From contig BCIG01000011.1 in assembly GCA_001599915.1 (NCBI GenBank), positions 372,001 to 436,000 of the forward strand: a stretch of 64,000 bases of DNA, written 5' to 3'. Of the stretch, positions 23,960 to 35,892 are shown piece by piece. The DNA is from Symbiotaphrina buchneri (lineage: Eukaryota > Ascomycota > Symbiotaphrinales > Symbiotaphrinaceae). The notes below the pieces were generated by a model. That model worked only from the letters and a program-made list of their open reading frames with translations. It was not told the DNA's origin and did no database searches. The stretch's first letter is position 1. Every line of letters starts with the position of its first letter. The position numbers and the translations under genes were made by a program.

Positions 23960-24352
23960 GATTACCTAGTAGGAAAAAAAGTGTAAAAGGTGCAGAAAGT
24001 GATTTGTGCTTTTATACCAGCATTACATGATATGGTCTAAGCTTTAGCAGAGCAGAATAGAATAATGTTTTTCTGGTATTCTGCATTCTAAAGGATAAAA
24101 AGTTTCCTTTTTAATAGTTAGATAGAAAAGCATGTTAAATAATAAATTCAAAACCTGTTTTGCTAATGTTTATTTCTTGTTTTAGATAGGTGATTTCTCT
24201 ATATGATTTTCTATATGATTTTTCTATGTAGCAGCCTGTACAAAGGCTTTATTCCCATTGTTTTATAATGATGTTTCTTTTATAGCATATCTTTTTACCT
24301 ATTTTCCTACTTGATTCAATAGTTGTCTACCTATCTTTAACTACCTTAGAAC
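23960..24352 (+). repeat. LTR-like repeat copy 4
   Basis: Fourth copy of the approximately 390-bp repeat, lying next to a gag-like remnant in the opposite sense. This suggests insertion of one element into another. Confidence 0.6.
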
Positions 24353-24379
24353 AATATTAATAAGCTATATATCAACTTA

Positions 24380-25850
24380 AAGGATAGATATAGTTCTGTA
24401 AGATTAATATAAACAGCTTTCTTTATGCTATTCTTAAACAATATTACTAAAATCAGAAATACTATCTTTTATAAAGCTTTTATAAGGTTATCTACCCTTT
24501 TATCTAAACTTTCAGCTTTTTAAATAGATATAGGTTTTAATAAAGCTTTTAATTATAATTTAAATTGTTATAGGATATTATTAGCTGTTTACTAGGCCTA
24601 TACAAAATCATAAAGCTTTTTAAAATTCAGGCTTATTATATTATCTAAATCTATATAGTATTTCTATATTGTATTAATCTAAACAAGGGTTAAAAACCTT
24701 TGTAAAAACTATAAGCCTTAGGTATATAAATCAAGAATACCTTGATCAATAAATATTTATGATTTAACTGTATATTTATAATAATATTATTACAAGTTAT
24801 CTTTTTTACTTTAAGGAATTTATATATACTATTTAAACTATTAACAAAAGCTTTATTATTGTTTAACATTATTGTTTTTATATTTATTATACAATACCTT
24901 GTAAAAACCTTTTTAGCTATAGGCTTTCTATTCTAGAATAGCTTTAATATAAGCTTTAAGGCTTTTATCATAATAATATAGTAAATGTTTTATCTTTTCA
25001 GCCTTTTTTAATATATAATTATTATAAAGATCTTTATATTGTTTTAAGAACTTAATAATGTTTTTTTCTTTAAAAAACAGTATATTTAAAAAGTTTAGAT
25101 ATAGTATCCTTTCTATTATTTATATCTTTAAAACATTGGCCAACAATAAAAAAATAATAAGAACAGTAATTAATATTAAAACAACATGTTTAACAAAAGC
25201 AAAAACAGAAAAGAAAAAGGAAAAAGAAAAGAAAGAATCCTTGATAGCTTGATTTCAGGATTTTTAGCTATTGACATCATTTGTTGTTGATAATAAAACC
25301 ATCTAGGATTTAAAGTATTCTGTTTACATAGAATAAGCCTGTAATATAGCTTATAAAATAACTATAACAAGGTAATAGATGATAGATTAGAAGTCTTTAT
25401 TCTTATCTATTGCTGTTTCTGTTATTAATAATAGGCTATTTAACATTATACCCTTGTTATCGTTATTATTATTATAATGTTCTTTAAATGATATTTTCTC
25501 CTTAACAAAAGGCTTTTACGATTATTGTTTTCCTTGATTTACAACATAAAGCCTATTAAAGCTATTATGCCATTATATGTTCAGGCTTATCATTATTGCA
25601 TTTTGCTATATTAGTATATTCCTATGTAATTTTTAAAACTTTAAGCTAACCTTCTACCTCTTTTCAAGCAGCAAGCTTGTATCCTTAGCGTTTTTCAGGG
25701 TTTCCTATACCCTTTATATTAATAGCTATATCAAAGCCCTAAGAAACAGTATATAATAATATGATAATAGCTATTATACCGGTAAAAATAGCTATAACAC
25801 ATGAAATCAAATCCTTGAATGCTTACAATAACCATAGAACGCTTCTTATT
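24380..25850 (-). mobile_element. LTR-retrotransposon fossil, gag-like copy 2
   Basis: Inverted relative of the 21.2-22.9 kb remnant, diverged and broken many times. On the minus strand it follows LTR-like copy 5 in the same order as copy 3 and its gag region. Confidence 0.5.
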
Positions 25851-25933
25851 AGTTAGTAAGCTCTTCTACAGCATTTTCCCATTTCCTATTCTCCTGCCAT
25901 ATGATAATAACATCCTTGCATAGGTTATCAATA

Positions 25934-26330
25934 TGCTGGAATAGTTGAAAATAGGTAGATAACCACTGAATCAAGTAGGAAAATAGACAAGAAAACATGC
26001 TATAGAAAACACTATGATAAAACAAAGGGAATAAAGCCTTTACACATGCTATCATATAGAGAAATCATATAGAAAACCATATAAAGAAATTATCTATCTA
26101 AAACAAGAAACAAACATTAGTAAAACAGGTTTTAAATTTACTTTTTAATGTATTTCTTCTTTATCTTACTATTAAAAAAAAGCTTTTATCCTTTAGAGTA
26201 TAGAACATCAAAGAAACATTGTTCTATTCTATTCTGCTAAAGCTTGGACTATATCATATAATATCAGTACAAAAGCATAAATCATCTTCTATACCTTTTA
26301 TACCTTTTGCACCTTCTTTCTTACCATAGT
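25934..26330 (-). repeat. LTR-like repeat copy 5
   Basis: Its left flank (GGTTATCAATATGCT) is the same as that of copy 6 and matches the inverted flank of copy 3. The three copies therefore sit at one fixed junction of the same element. Confidence 0.6.
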
Positions 26331-26339
26331 ATATAAATT

Positions 26340-27470
26340 AAAAACATCCTGATTAATAAGTACTTGTAATTTGATTGTATATTTATAATAATATTATTAT
26401 AAGTTATCTTTTTTACTTTAAGGAATTTATTTATACTGTTTAAGCTATTAATAAAAGCTTTGCTGTTATTTAATGTTATTGTTTTTATATTTATTATATA
26501 ATACCTTATAAAGGCTTTTTTAACTACAGGTATTCTATTTAAAAATGGCTTTAATATATATTTTAATGCTTTTTTATAATAACATAATAAGTACTTTATC
26601 TTTTTAATCTTTTTTAAAATATAATTTGTAAAGGTCTTTATACTGCTTTAAAAACTTGATGATATTCTTTCTTTTAAAGAACAATATACCTAAAGAATCT
26701 AGATATAGTATCTTTCTTATTATTTACACCTTTAGCATATTTGATAATAGTAACAGTAGTAAAACAACAGTAAACATAGTAGTTAGTATTAAAGTAACAT
26801 GTTTAACAAGAACAAAAAGAGAAAAAGAAAAGAAATCTTTAATAGCTTGATTTTAAGATCTTTAGTTATTAATACTACCTGTTGTTGATAATAAAGCTAT
26901 CTAAAGTTTAAAGTATTCTGTTTATACAGAATAAACCTGTAATATAGCTTATAAAATAGCTATAACAAGATAATAGATAATAGACCAAAAGTCTTCTTTA
27001 TTGCTATTATTACTATAATGCTTTTTAAATGATATTTTCTCTTTAATAAAAGACCTTTATTATTGTTGCTTTCTTTGATTTATAACATAAAGTTTATTAG
27101 AATTACTATGTTATTATATGTTCAAGCCTATTGTTATTATTCTATTGTACTAATATAATTCTGTATAAGTTCCAAAGCTTTAAGTTGATTGTTTTATCCC
27201 TTTTCAAGCTTTAAGCTTGTATTCTTAGTGTTTTCAAGGTTTTCCATACTTCTTATCTTGATAACCATGTTAAGGTCCTAAGAAACAGTATATAATAACA
27301 TGATAATAGCTATCCTACTGGTAAAGATAGCTGTAATGTATGAAATCAAACCCTTAAACGCTTATAATAGCTATAGGGTATTTCTTATCAGTTAATAAAC
27401 TTTCTTATAGTACTTTCCTACTTTTTATTCCCTTGTTATATAATAACAACATCTTTATATAGGTTATCAA
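26340..27470 (-). mobile_element. LTR-retrotransposon fossil, gag-like copy 3
   Basis: Third gag-like remnant, bounded by LTR-like copies 5 and 6 in the same orientation, so it may be a short or internally deleted element of about 1.9 kb including both repeats. Broken throughout; likely old. Confidence 0.5.
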
Positions 27471-27477
27471 TATGCTA

Positions 27478-27860
27478 AGGTAGTTAAAAGTAGGTAGATA
27501 GCTATTAAACAGGTAGGAAAATAAGTAAGAAGATATACTATAAGGAAAACACTGTTATAAAACAATGGGAATAAAACCTTTATACAGGTTGTTATATAGA
27601 AAAATCATATAGAAAACCATATAGAGAAATCATCTATCTAAAATAAGAAACAAACATCAGTAAAACAGGTTCTAAATTTACTATTTAACATGCTGGTCTT
27701 TTATCTTACTATCAAAAAAAGAGCTTTTATCTTTTAGAGCATAGAATACTAAAGAAACATTGTTTTATTCTGTTTTGTTAAAACTTAGACCATATCATGT
27801 AATATTAGTACAAAAGCATAAATTACCTTTTGCACCTTTTATATGCTCTTTTCTATTATA
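27478..27860 (-). repeat. LTR-like repeat copy 6
   Basis: Sixth copy, immediately before the Ty1/copia remnant. Confidence 0.6.
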
Positions 27861-27869
27861 CTATCAAAA

Positions 27870-29580
27870 ATTGAAAAATATCTTTAATAAATATCTTTAA
27901 TTATAAATCCTAAAACCAGATTTATTTAACCTGTTATAACTAGTTTTCTTATTTTTAACCAAGGTTCCTAGTTTTAAACTATATAAGCCAAAAACTTATT
28001 AAAAGATTATCTTAGATATTTATATTTATATAAAATAAAAGTTTATAATAAATAAAAAAAATAAACTTATTAACAGAAAACTAGACCTGGAAACTGGTAA
28101 AACTACCTAAGAATTAAAGGATATTCTAAGACAAATAGATATATAAGATAAAGTAAAAACTTAATAAAAAGATAGTTAGATATAAAGCTAAATAAGTTGT
28201 ACAAGGCTTTAAACAGAAAAAAGGTATTAATTTCAACAAGACATTTGTTTTAATAGTAAAACCAATAAGTTATAAGACTTTCTTTATGATTATAGCTTAT
28301 TACAATTAGAAAGTTAAACAAATAAACATAAAAAATGTTTTTTTATATAGTAAAATTGATAAAAAGATCTATATATAACAATCTACTAGTTATATAGATA
28401 AGAAACACTTGAATAAGGTATATAAGCTTAAGAAGGTTTTGTATAAACTAAAATAGTTACTATAGGTTTAATACAATATATTAACTGTATTTTGTAAAAG
28501 AAATAGATTTTAGGTTATTATTAACCAACTTTAGTATCTTTATTAACTATAAAATCTATATAATATTAGTAATTTACATTGATAATCTCTTAATTACTGG
28601 TTCTTTTATACTATATATTTAATATTTAAAATAAAGATTAAAAAATACTTTATAATAACAAACTTAAAGCTTTATCAATATTACCTAGATATAACTGTTA
28701 TATATAACTGATAGAATTAAACAATTATCTTAAAACAGGTTGTTTACATTTAAAAGGGTTTTGAAAACTTTAACATATTATTTTATAAGCTAAGTATAAT
28801 ACTAATGTATTTTAATACATGGTTAATCTTAGTAAACAAAGAATATCAAACTAATAACTGATTTAGAATCATGTATTAATTAACTATTAAGTTGTTTATA
28901 TATGTTATATTAAATACCTATCTAGATATTGTGTTTATCATGTTAATAGTTAATAAATACTTCTTGAATCCTATCTTAACATACTGGACAACAGTATAAT
29001 AAATCCTATAATACCTTAAAAGGATTATCAACTTTTGTTTTATCTTTTAGGAAAACCTTTAAAACTTGATTAGATACATAGACTTTGACTGGAAAGAAGA
29101 CTTTAACACTTGATAATCAATCATAGGTTATATATTTAATATAAAGAGTAGAATAATTAACTGGTCTTTAAAAAGACAATCTATAGTTATAATGTTATTT
29201 TGTAAAACTGAATATATAGCCTAGATCCAAGCTATAAAGGAGGTTATTTAACTATGATGATTATTAACTAAGTTGGATAACAAAGACAGTATACAAGGAC
29301 TTCCTATTGTTATTCTATACGATGATAACCAAGAAATGATTATATTTGTTTAGAACCTTTAATTCTATATATGGACAAAGTACATTGATATCTAACATTA
29401 CTTTGTTTATGAAAAGGTGTTAAACAAGGAGGTAAACTTACAATATATCCTGATAAAGGAACAGGTCACAGACAACCTTACTAAACCATTGAGTAAGAAC
29501 AAGTTTTTCAAATTTCAGAAAGGTTTAGGGGTAGAAATATACTAAGACCTAGTCTTGTTTTGGTACACTCTTTTTAGGTT
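27870..29580 (+). mobile_element. Ty1/copia retrotransposon fossil, pol 3' part
   Basis: Fossil. Short stretches in the plus-strand frames resemble the Copia-type reverse transcriptase (about 28.2-28.9 kb) and the RNase H / C-terminal end of pol (about 29.0-29.55 kb). It is broken by many AT-biased changes. No 5' LTR, gag or integrase core was recognised to its left, so it is truncated or buried by the neighbouring elements. Confidence 0.75.
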
Positions 29581-29638
29581 TTCCTATAATGGTTTTCCCT
29601 GTTTTTAACAAGATGTCTGATACAGGATCAAGTAAGAG

Positions 29639-29945
29639 TGTTGGAATATAGCGATCACAACATCTTGAAAAGCTTGATGGTGTTGAGACTCTGTAGGCGG
29701 TACAGCTCCGTAGGCAGTGTGGTTCTGTCACCATGTACGTTTACCCGGCTCAGGGTAAACAGGCGGGAAAGACGCAGAGCCGAACTACCAAGGAGGAGCC
29801 GCATGCGCAAGGTGGGCCGGCACCACCAAGGTGGCTGGGGACACAGGCATATAGCTAGAGCACTTTCCCACCTAGATAACCAGTGAATAAAAGCTGCACA
29901 GTCATACCTTTCAACAAGTACCAGATACCACTAGTTACGAATACG
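29639..29945 (+). repeat. LTR-like 3' end of the copia fossil, normal GC
   Basis: Starts TGTTGGAATATAG, a typical fungal Copia LTR opening, right after the pol remnant. It has ordinary G+C content although the adjoining pol is extremely AT-rich. The right end is uncertain, and I see no second copy in the window. Confidence 0.5.
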
Positions 29946-31325
29946 AATACTACCACCAAGTATTCATTATATATTATTTATACTGTTTACTAAGCGCTTA
30001 GTAAGCAACTTTAAGCGAAACTTAATTTTATCTTGGTGAATAATCAACCTTTTAAAATAATAAAAATACCGTTGTATAGCAAATTCTTTGCTGAGTAATA
30101 CGTTTTTTTAAATTTCAAAATCCGATTAGGAATGATTGAGATATTAGCATTTTCCTGTTTTGAAGTTATACAATGGCCAGGAACTGCAGGATAACAACAA
30201 GTTGGAAGTGTAAAAAGGACTTGGGACAGCAGCTCGGTTAGAATTCAAAGAAAATACGAAATATGATCATATTCCAACCAACCTGCCTATTTGGACCTAG
30301 CTTACCTTGTATTTATAAGCATTAACAAATAGTAAAACACATTAATACACACTAATACACACTAATGCAAGCCACCTTGTAAACTAAACCCAATTGGGTA
30401 TAGTGTATGCTGACAAATATGTTAACAGGACTTGCCAAGCTCTAGTTCTATACCCCTTCCAAAAATAGCATTTCTAAAAGAAAAAATTTCTTATCTTATC
30501 TTTTTGATCTGGTGATCTGGTATTATACCACATTGAGCACCGGTAGAATATGGTATCATGACTAAGTACCACTGGTACCAAAAGTTGATACCAGACCACA
30601 TTTAGCGCCGGTATGGTATATTTGTATTCGGTGGTATATACCATACCAACGGCAAGCCTGATTATATATATCATATTAACATAATAAAATGTTTCAAAGA
30701 TATATCCTATCTTATATAAGTTATATTTATATTTGGTATCATCAGGTGTTTATGGACCAACAGCTGTTATATAATTACCAAACCAACTAGACATAATACA
30801 TTCTTGCTATTAATGTCAACATCGACCGGTAGTTAGTTTGGGTCGGTAAACCACACCAACCGGTAGAAACCATACCAACGACAAGCCTGTTGCAAGCCTA
30901 GTTAGGGCTTCTTATCCTTTTACTTCTCTACACCGAAAGGGAATTTACTGACCGGGCTTGTTTATCAATAGATTCACAAAGCATGAGCATGGCTTTGGAA
31001 TCCCGGATGGGATAGGCAGTAGAGTCCGGGAGACATGAAAATTACGGTGGTGGCAGGTCTCAGGTCCGTCATTGCCCTGAATTGCCCTGACAGGGTGATA
31101 TCACCTACGAATTTGTGGCACAGCGCTGGCGATGGTAGGGATTACACTGCGCCTGTCATGTCAATAAAGGAAGGTGCCTGCAACAACCCGACGAGTTCCT
31201 TCCGCTCCCCGGCGTGCTAGGCACCTAGCCGCCTACTTACTGACCGTGCAATCGATTGCATACGTCTTGGCGGGGTCCTGGTCGACTTATCTGAACCGGT
31301 ATCTACCATAGGCTCTAATCCTGTT
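29946..31325. other. Gene-free region with degenerate short repeats
   Basis: About 1.4 kb without a recognisable gene. A 20-mer CCATACCAACGRCAAGCCTG occurs at 30641-30660 and 30870-30889. A related pair ACCACATTKAGCRCCGGTA lies near 30527 and 30596. A short AATACACACT tandem lies near 30345. The last 300 bp (GC-normal) presumably holds the MFS promoter, but no GGTACC cluster is present. Confidence 0.5.
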
Positions 31326-33165
31326 ATGATATCCCGGCCCAAGGAGGTCAATCACCAGCAACAGAAGATGGCCTCCCCTGTGAAGCATCAGGTTCGCCGT
31401 GTCGTCGACGAGAGCACCGCCCTACTGGCCGCCTCAGAGGCTGGGCCGATAGCCCCGCCGGATGAGGAACAGGTCCTCACCGAAAGAGTGGAGGAAGAAG
31501 AAGAAGAGCAAGGACAACAAGGAGGGGGAGGTGAAGACATCCCGTTGCCAAAACTCCAGATTTTCCTGTTATGTTTTGCCCGTCTTGTGGAACCCGTTGC
31601 CTTCTTTTCAATCTTTCCCTTCATCAACCAGATGATATGGGAAACGGGGAACCTCGCCGAGTCAGACGTAGGCTTTTATAGTGGGCTTATCGTCAGTCAT
31701 GTCTCTTTCGGATTTCGAGGCTCGAAGATTGATGGGCAGTAGGAGTCTTTATTCTCCCTGACCCAGATGCTCTTGATGATCATCTGGGGCCAAGCGGCGG
31801 ATCGATTTGGGCGGAAACCGGTGCTCGTCTTCTCTCTCGCAGGGTTGGCCGTTGCTACGGCTATATTTGGTCTAAGCAAGACGATATGGCAGATGATTAT
31901 TTTCAGGTGTCTCGCCGGCATATTTGCTGGGACAATAGTGTGAGGATCCGCGTCAGACACAGTGACACCTCATATCTGCTAACCATCAAAAGCACCGTGA
32001 GAGCTATGATCACAGAGAATAGTACCCGGAGGACACAGGCAAGGGCCTTCAGCTTCTTTGCCTTTTCAGGCAATCTCGGCATCTTCATCGGGCCGTTGAT
32101 AGGCATGCATGATACTGCCGTTCAAAGACAACATCTCTAATGCTAAATAAAGGTGGTTCGCTATCTAAGCCGGCTGATCAATATCGCTCCGTTTTCGGGG
32201 AGATCAAATTCTTCGAGGAATTCCCATATGCACTTCCAACGTTTGTTACCGGAGCTATAAGCGCGAGTGCGGCCATCATCTGTGCAATCTTCGTCAGAGA
32301 AGTCAGTCATTGCCATGATGATGCTTACGCTTCATTATTAACGATCCCAGACACTGGACCGCAGCGAGGATGAGCATCCCGCGGGAGATGAGCCCAGATC
32401 GACATGGGCGATTCTCCAGTCCCCTGGAGTTGCCGTGGTACTATACCTTTACGGTCATGTCATGCTGCTTGCTTTGGCATATACAGCGGGTCCGCTCCCT
32501 AGTCCCGTGCTTGGTCAGACCTCAGAGCTGATATCGTCGCAACAGTTGCACCTGTCTTCTGGTTCACCCCTCCAGCGCTTGGAGGCTTTGGCTTTTCTCC
32601 ATTCCAGATATCCGTCTTCCTGGCCGCTGTCGGCATCTCCCAAGCTCTCTGGCTGTTGTTTGCCTTTCCCCCGCTACAGCATAGATTCGGCACAGGGTAT
32701 GTCCTCAGAGGTTGTGCCCTCTTTTGGCCCTTGTTTTTTGCCGTCAACCCGATCTGCAATCTACTCCTCCGGCACAATCTCACAGTCCCCTTCTGGGTCG
32801 TAGCCTCAGTCGTATCTGTTCTGGGAAGCGGCGTGAGTATGGCGTTCAGTAAGTATCTCCTGACTGTTGCCAATCCACGCTTACATCGCGTGTCAGCTGC
32901 CGTCCAACTTGCACTAAACGATATCTCCCCATCGCCGTCTACACTGGGCACCCTGAACGCTCTGGCTCTCACTCTCGTTAGCGGTGTCAGAGCAGTAGCC
33001 CCGGCTCTGTTCGCGAGTATATTTGCCACTGGCGTCAGGACTCAAATCCTTGGTGGCTACCTTGTATGGCTGGTCTTGGTATTGCTCGCGCTGGCTTTGC
33101 TTGTCGCGCTGCGCTGGCTACCTGCAAAAGCAGAAGGCAGACTCAAGCCCCACACGGGGCGGTAA
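31326..33165 (+). CDS. MFS transporter, DHA1-like (YCR023C type)
   Basis: Seven exons, join(31326..31691, 31743..31939, 31993..32102, 32153..32301, 32351..32489, 32546..32848, 32897..33165), 510 residues. These are 12-helix major facilitator proteins exporting drugs, metals or metabolites by proton exchange; the substrate cannot be told. The acidic, Gln-rich N terminus is cytosolic. Helix 1 is LFARLVEPVAFFSIFPF-like; the MFS loop signature GQAADRFGRKPVL follows helix 2, and FRCLAGIFAGT and FAFSGNLGIFIGPLIGG follow. Intron 3 (32103-32152) appears to be GC-AG (GCATGC…AAG), and without it the frame breaks. Intron 6 (48 bp) has no stop. The gene appears intact although it borders the AT-rich island. 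Confidence 0.85.
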
Positions 33166-33482
33166 CGGAACCTACCAAATCCATTTCCACGCTACAGTAT
33201 AGAGGACATGGAAAGACTAGATATATGTTGATATTAGAGGCAGCATGATGCAGCAGATTACTGATGCCTGTCCCGTTGTGAAGCGCTCGTAACCCTGCGA
33301 GCTAGGGCTATACAAACACGGCCGATGACGCCTTTCATGCCAGAGCCATACATACATGCATACATACATCAAGCGCTATCTTCCATGTTGACATACCAAA
33401 TAACCGCTTTTGCATTGACTGCTCGACACTAGGACTGTGTGGAACGATCCACGTCGACATTAAAACAGGGTGGAGAGAATCT
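33166..33482. other. Convergent gap MFS / RGD1, no gene seen
   Basis: A 317-bp gap between two stops with a CATACATACATA run near 33350. No coding frame or GGTACC repeat. Confidence 0.5.
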
Positions 33483-35892
33483 TCAATCCTCGTCAAAGAT
33501 CTGATAGGTATTCTGTAGGATCGTGTCGATGACACGACACTGCCAACCTGCGTCAGCAATGTTCTGCCCGGTATTGGCGCCCATCAACGTCGGCCTGGTC
33601 GCGGTCAGCATCCTGAGATATACACCGTCTATTGCGTGGATTCACCCAAAACATATTGCAAGATTTCCAGCGTTCATTCTATTCGCTTCCGAATGCTCCT
33701 GCACCCGATGCAGATGCTAGAGAAATTAGTTTTATACGACCATATGTTGAACGTGCTTTTTACCAGAGTGAGAGCACGCAGGGTGGCATAATTCGGATCG
33801 GGAAGGCTGTTGATAATGGCGTGTAGGGAGTCTCGACGTAAGATATCATCATCGATCCCTGGAAAGAGTGTTAGTGAACGAATTTAAAGATTGTAACTAA
33901 CTTACGAGCAGCCTGAATTAGCTCAGAATAGCGGTCAGCGGTTAGGAGTGGATCCGGAAGATCCCTAAAAAACTGCTTCAGGAGTCCAGCTACGCTGTTG
34001 ACATCATGAAAGAAATTCTCGGGGTTTCGAAAATCAACAAGAGAAGAATCTTCTCGGGTTAGCTCGATAATACAAGTCAACATATGGACTGACCATGGTC
34101 AAAAACCGCACGTAGCCGAGCAATGTGTGATGCAGTACCGGATAGCCGATAGATACCCTCGACGTCAAGACCGTACAGATCAACAGCCTGAAGGCATTGG
34201 TACACGACCATAGGCACGGCAGAGCCATCTCTGCGGAAAAGAGTCTCCAGTGAAACACCAAAGACAGGTTTCAAGGGTGGCAATTCTGATGGGTACAGAG
34301 GCGTGGTATTGGAAGGAGGAGTTCCCGCCCTTTTGGGTGATAGTGGACGGTTAGAGATGGTAGACTTAGGGCTTTGCAACTGTTGGGATCCCGCCGCTGA
34401 GGGATGATACGGGGTGTGTTGGGGTTGATTTGCGAACCTAGCCTGCTGTTGCTGGTTCGCCGGAGGAAGGGAGTTGAAGCCTTGAGGGTGCTGTGGAGGC
34501 ACTTGCTGTGGTCCACTCGCTGACATCTGATTTGTTGGCGGCGGATTGAATTGCTGGGACTGACGATGTTGAGGTTGTGATGGCGGTGCCGGTGGCGGTG
34601 CTGGTTGTTGTCGTTGCTGTATCGGAATCTGCTGGGCAGGCGCCAGCGTCTGCACGGAATATTAGCAGCCTGTGCCGGGAAGGCAGTGGATAATACCCAC
34701 CGGATGACGTTGATATTTGATCTCTGCTGGTTTTGGCGGGACTTTGTTTGCAAAACTTAGTATGTAATCTTTGAAATCGCGCTCATCGTTGATTTGGAAC
34801 ACGACATCCTTCAAGCTCCGAGGCGGAGCAGATTGACTCTCGTCCTGAAGAGGGAGAGGCGCTATTATCAAGCCATTATCTAAAAGGAGCTTTTCATTAA
34901 AGGAAGCTATCCGCGGTCAGACGAAGGAGCAGCAGATGTTGGGGGCATCTGTCATACCGAACTTCTGTAATTGCAGGCTTAAAGCCGAATCACATTCGTA
35001 GGTCAGATCTTGTAGAGCCTTGACCGCTTGTGGCCTCAAGGTACTGAGCAGCTCTTGACGCTGGCTGTGTGCGGCTTGTACCTTGGCTGCGTAATCTGAG
35101 TCGGCCGCCTGTACCTTTTTCAACAGATCCTCTTCATGCTGGGCCGCGGATTTCGGCCCTTTCAGGCCGAACACCCTCCCGGCCTGCTTATCTCCAGTCC
35201 TTGCACGATCGTAGTCCTCGGCCAGGGAGTCGTACTTTGACTTGGCCTTCTCCATTGCGAGCTCCGCATCCTGGACTCTCTTCTCAGCGTTAAGGCCGGT
35301 CTGCTTCCATTGCTTCCGCCCACGCTCAATGTTTGTTGCTAGCTCGAACAGGTCTTCATGCATTTGATGCAGAGAGGTCGCAAATTGAGCGCCATTATCG
35401 GCCATTCGTTCCTGCAGCCGCATGACCTCATCGTAATGCTGTGCATAAGAGCCTTGCCGGTTCTCGGGCCGCCTGATGCTGTCATGGGTGGTCTTGCACA
35501 GCTTCTTCAGGTCTTGGGCATGCGCCTCTTCTTGTCCTGCCCTCTTCTTTAGAAAGGCGGCAAAATCCTGACGAGACCAGGGTCAGCAACTCGAGGCGGC
35601 TTCAGAGAGCGTGGGAGACCTACTCGTGCCGAGGCAATGCTCTGTTTCAGACGGGCGAGGAGGGTATTGATACCAATCTATGCAGGGGGATCAGCTACAG
35701 TCTGGGGCACAGGCGGGCGGGGACTTTGTGGAACAAGGGATTACTTGCGTCAGAGTGCATCACTTCAGTCACTGCGCGCATGGTATCGTCAGAATCGATG
35801 GACTGTTGGCCTGCATTGGGCGACATGTCGCCGTTGGCTCCTTCGGACGGACGGGCGTTGTTCGTCGCGTGGGGTGGACTCGATGGCTCCAT
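33483..35892 (-). CDS. RGD1: RGD1-type F-BAR / RhoGAP protein
   Basis: Nine exons, complement(join(33483..33594, 33646..33716, 33764..33858, 33906..34052, 34094..34649, 34701..34906, 34958..35567, 35624..35677, 35749..35892)), 664 residues. Rgd1 activates GTP hydrolysis by Rho3/Rho4 and binds curved phosphoinositide membranes at growth sites. The F-BAR domain covers about residues 49-310 (IGINTLLARLKQSIASAR, DFAAFLKKRAGQEEAHA). A Pro/Gln-rich linker runs to about 450. RhoGAP follows with the arginine finger in EGIYRLSG, then FFRDLPDPLLT and MNAGNLAICFG. Intron 1 uses a GC donor (GCAAGT at 35748-35743); this joins …HSD to IGINTLL exactly as in family members. Confidence 0.92.

Larger units (their letters stand above)
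17000..29640. other. AT-rich, apparently RIP-mutated transposon island
   Basis: About 12.6 kb of sequence very poor in G+C, dominated by A/T runs with excess TA, and with no intact gene. This is the pattern expected of repeat-induced point mutation (C-to-T in duplicated DNA, a known Pezizomycotina defence). Within it I recognise repeated retroelement segments, listed separately. The first 1.7 kb (17.0-18.7 kb) is the most degraded and I can assign nothing in it beyond an AT-dinucleotide run at about 17453-17478. The stretch about 22.9-23.6 kb is AT-rich but less skewed, and I see no family in it. Confidence 0.85.

Noticed and set aside
25058-25252. Lys-rich 64-codon frame, with similar frames at 21882-22097 and 26656-26850
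   Set aside because: All three are opposite-strand shadows of the repeated gag-like fossils, not genes.
17000-29640. CRISPR array, prophage or bacterial islands
   Set aside because: Eukaryotic gene structure throughout; the repeats are long, diverged and retroelement-like, not regularly spaced.
31035-31220. Short frame upstream of the MFS gene
   Set aside because: No family features; likely part of the MFS promoter.
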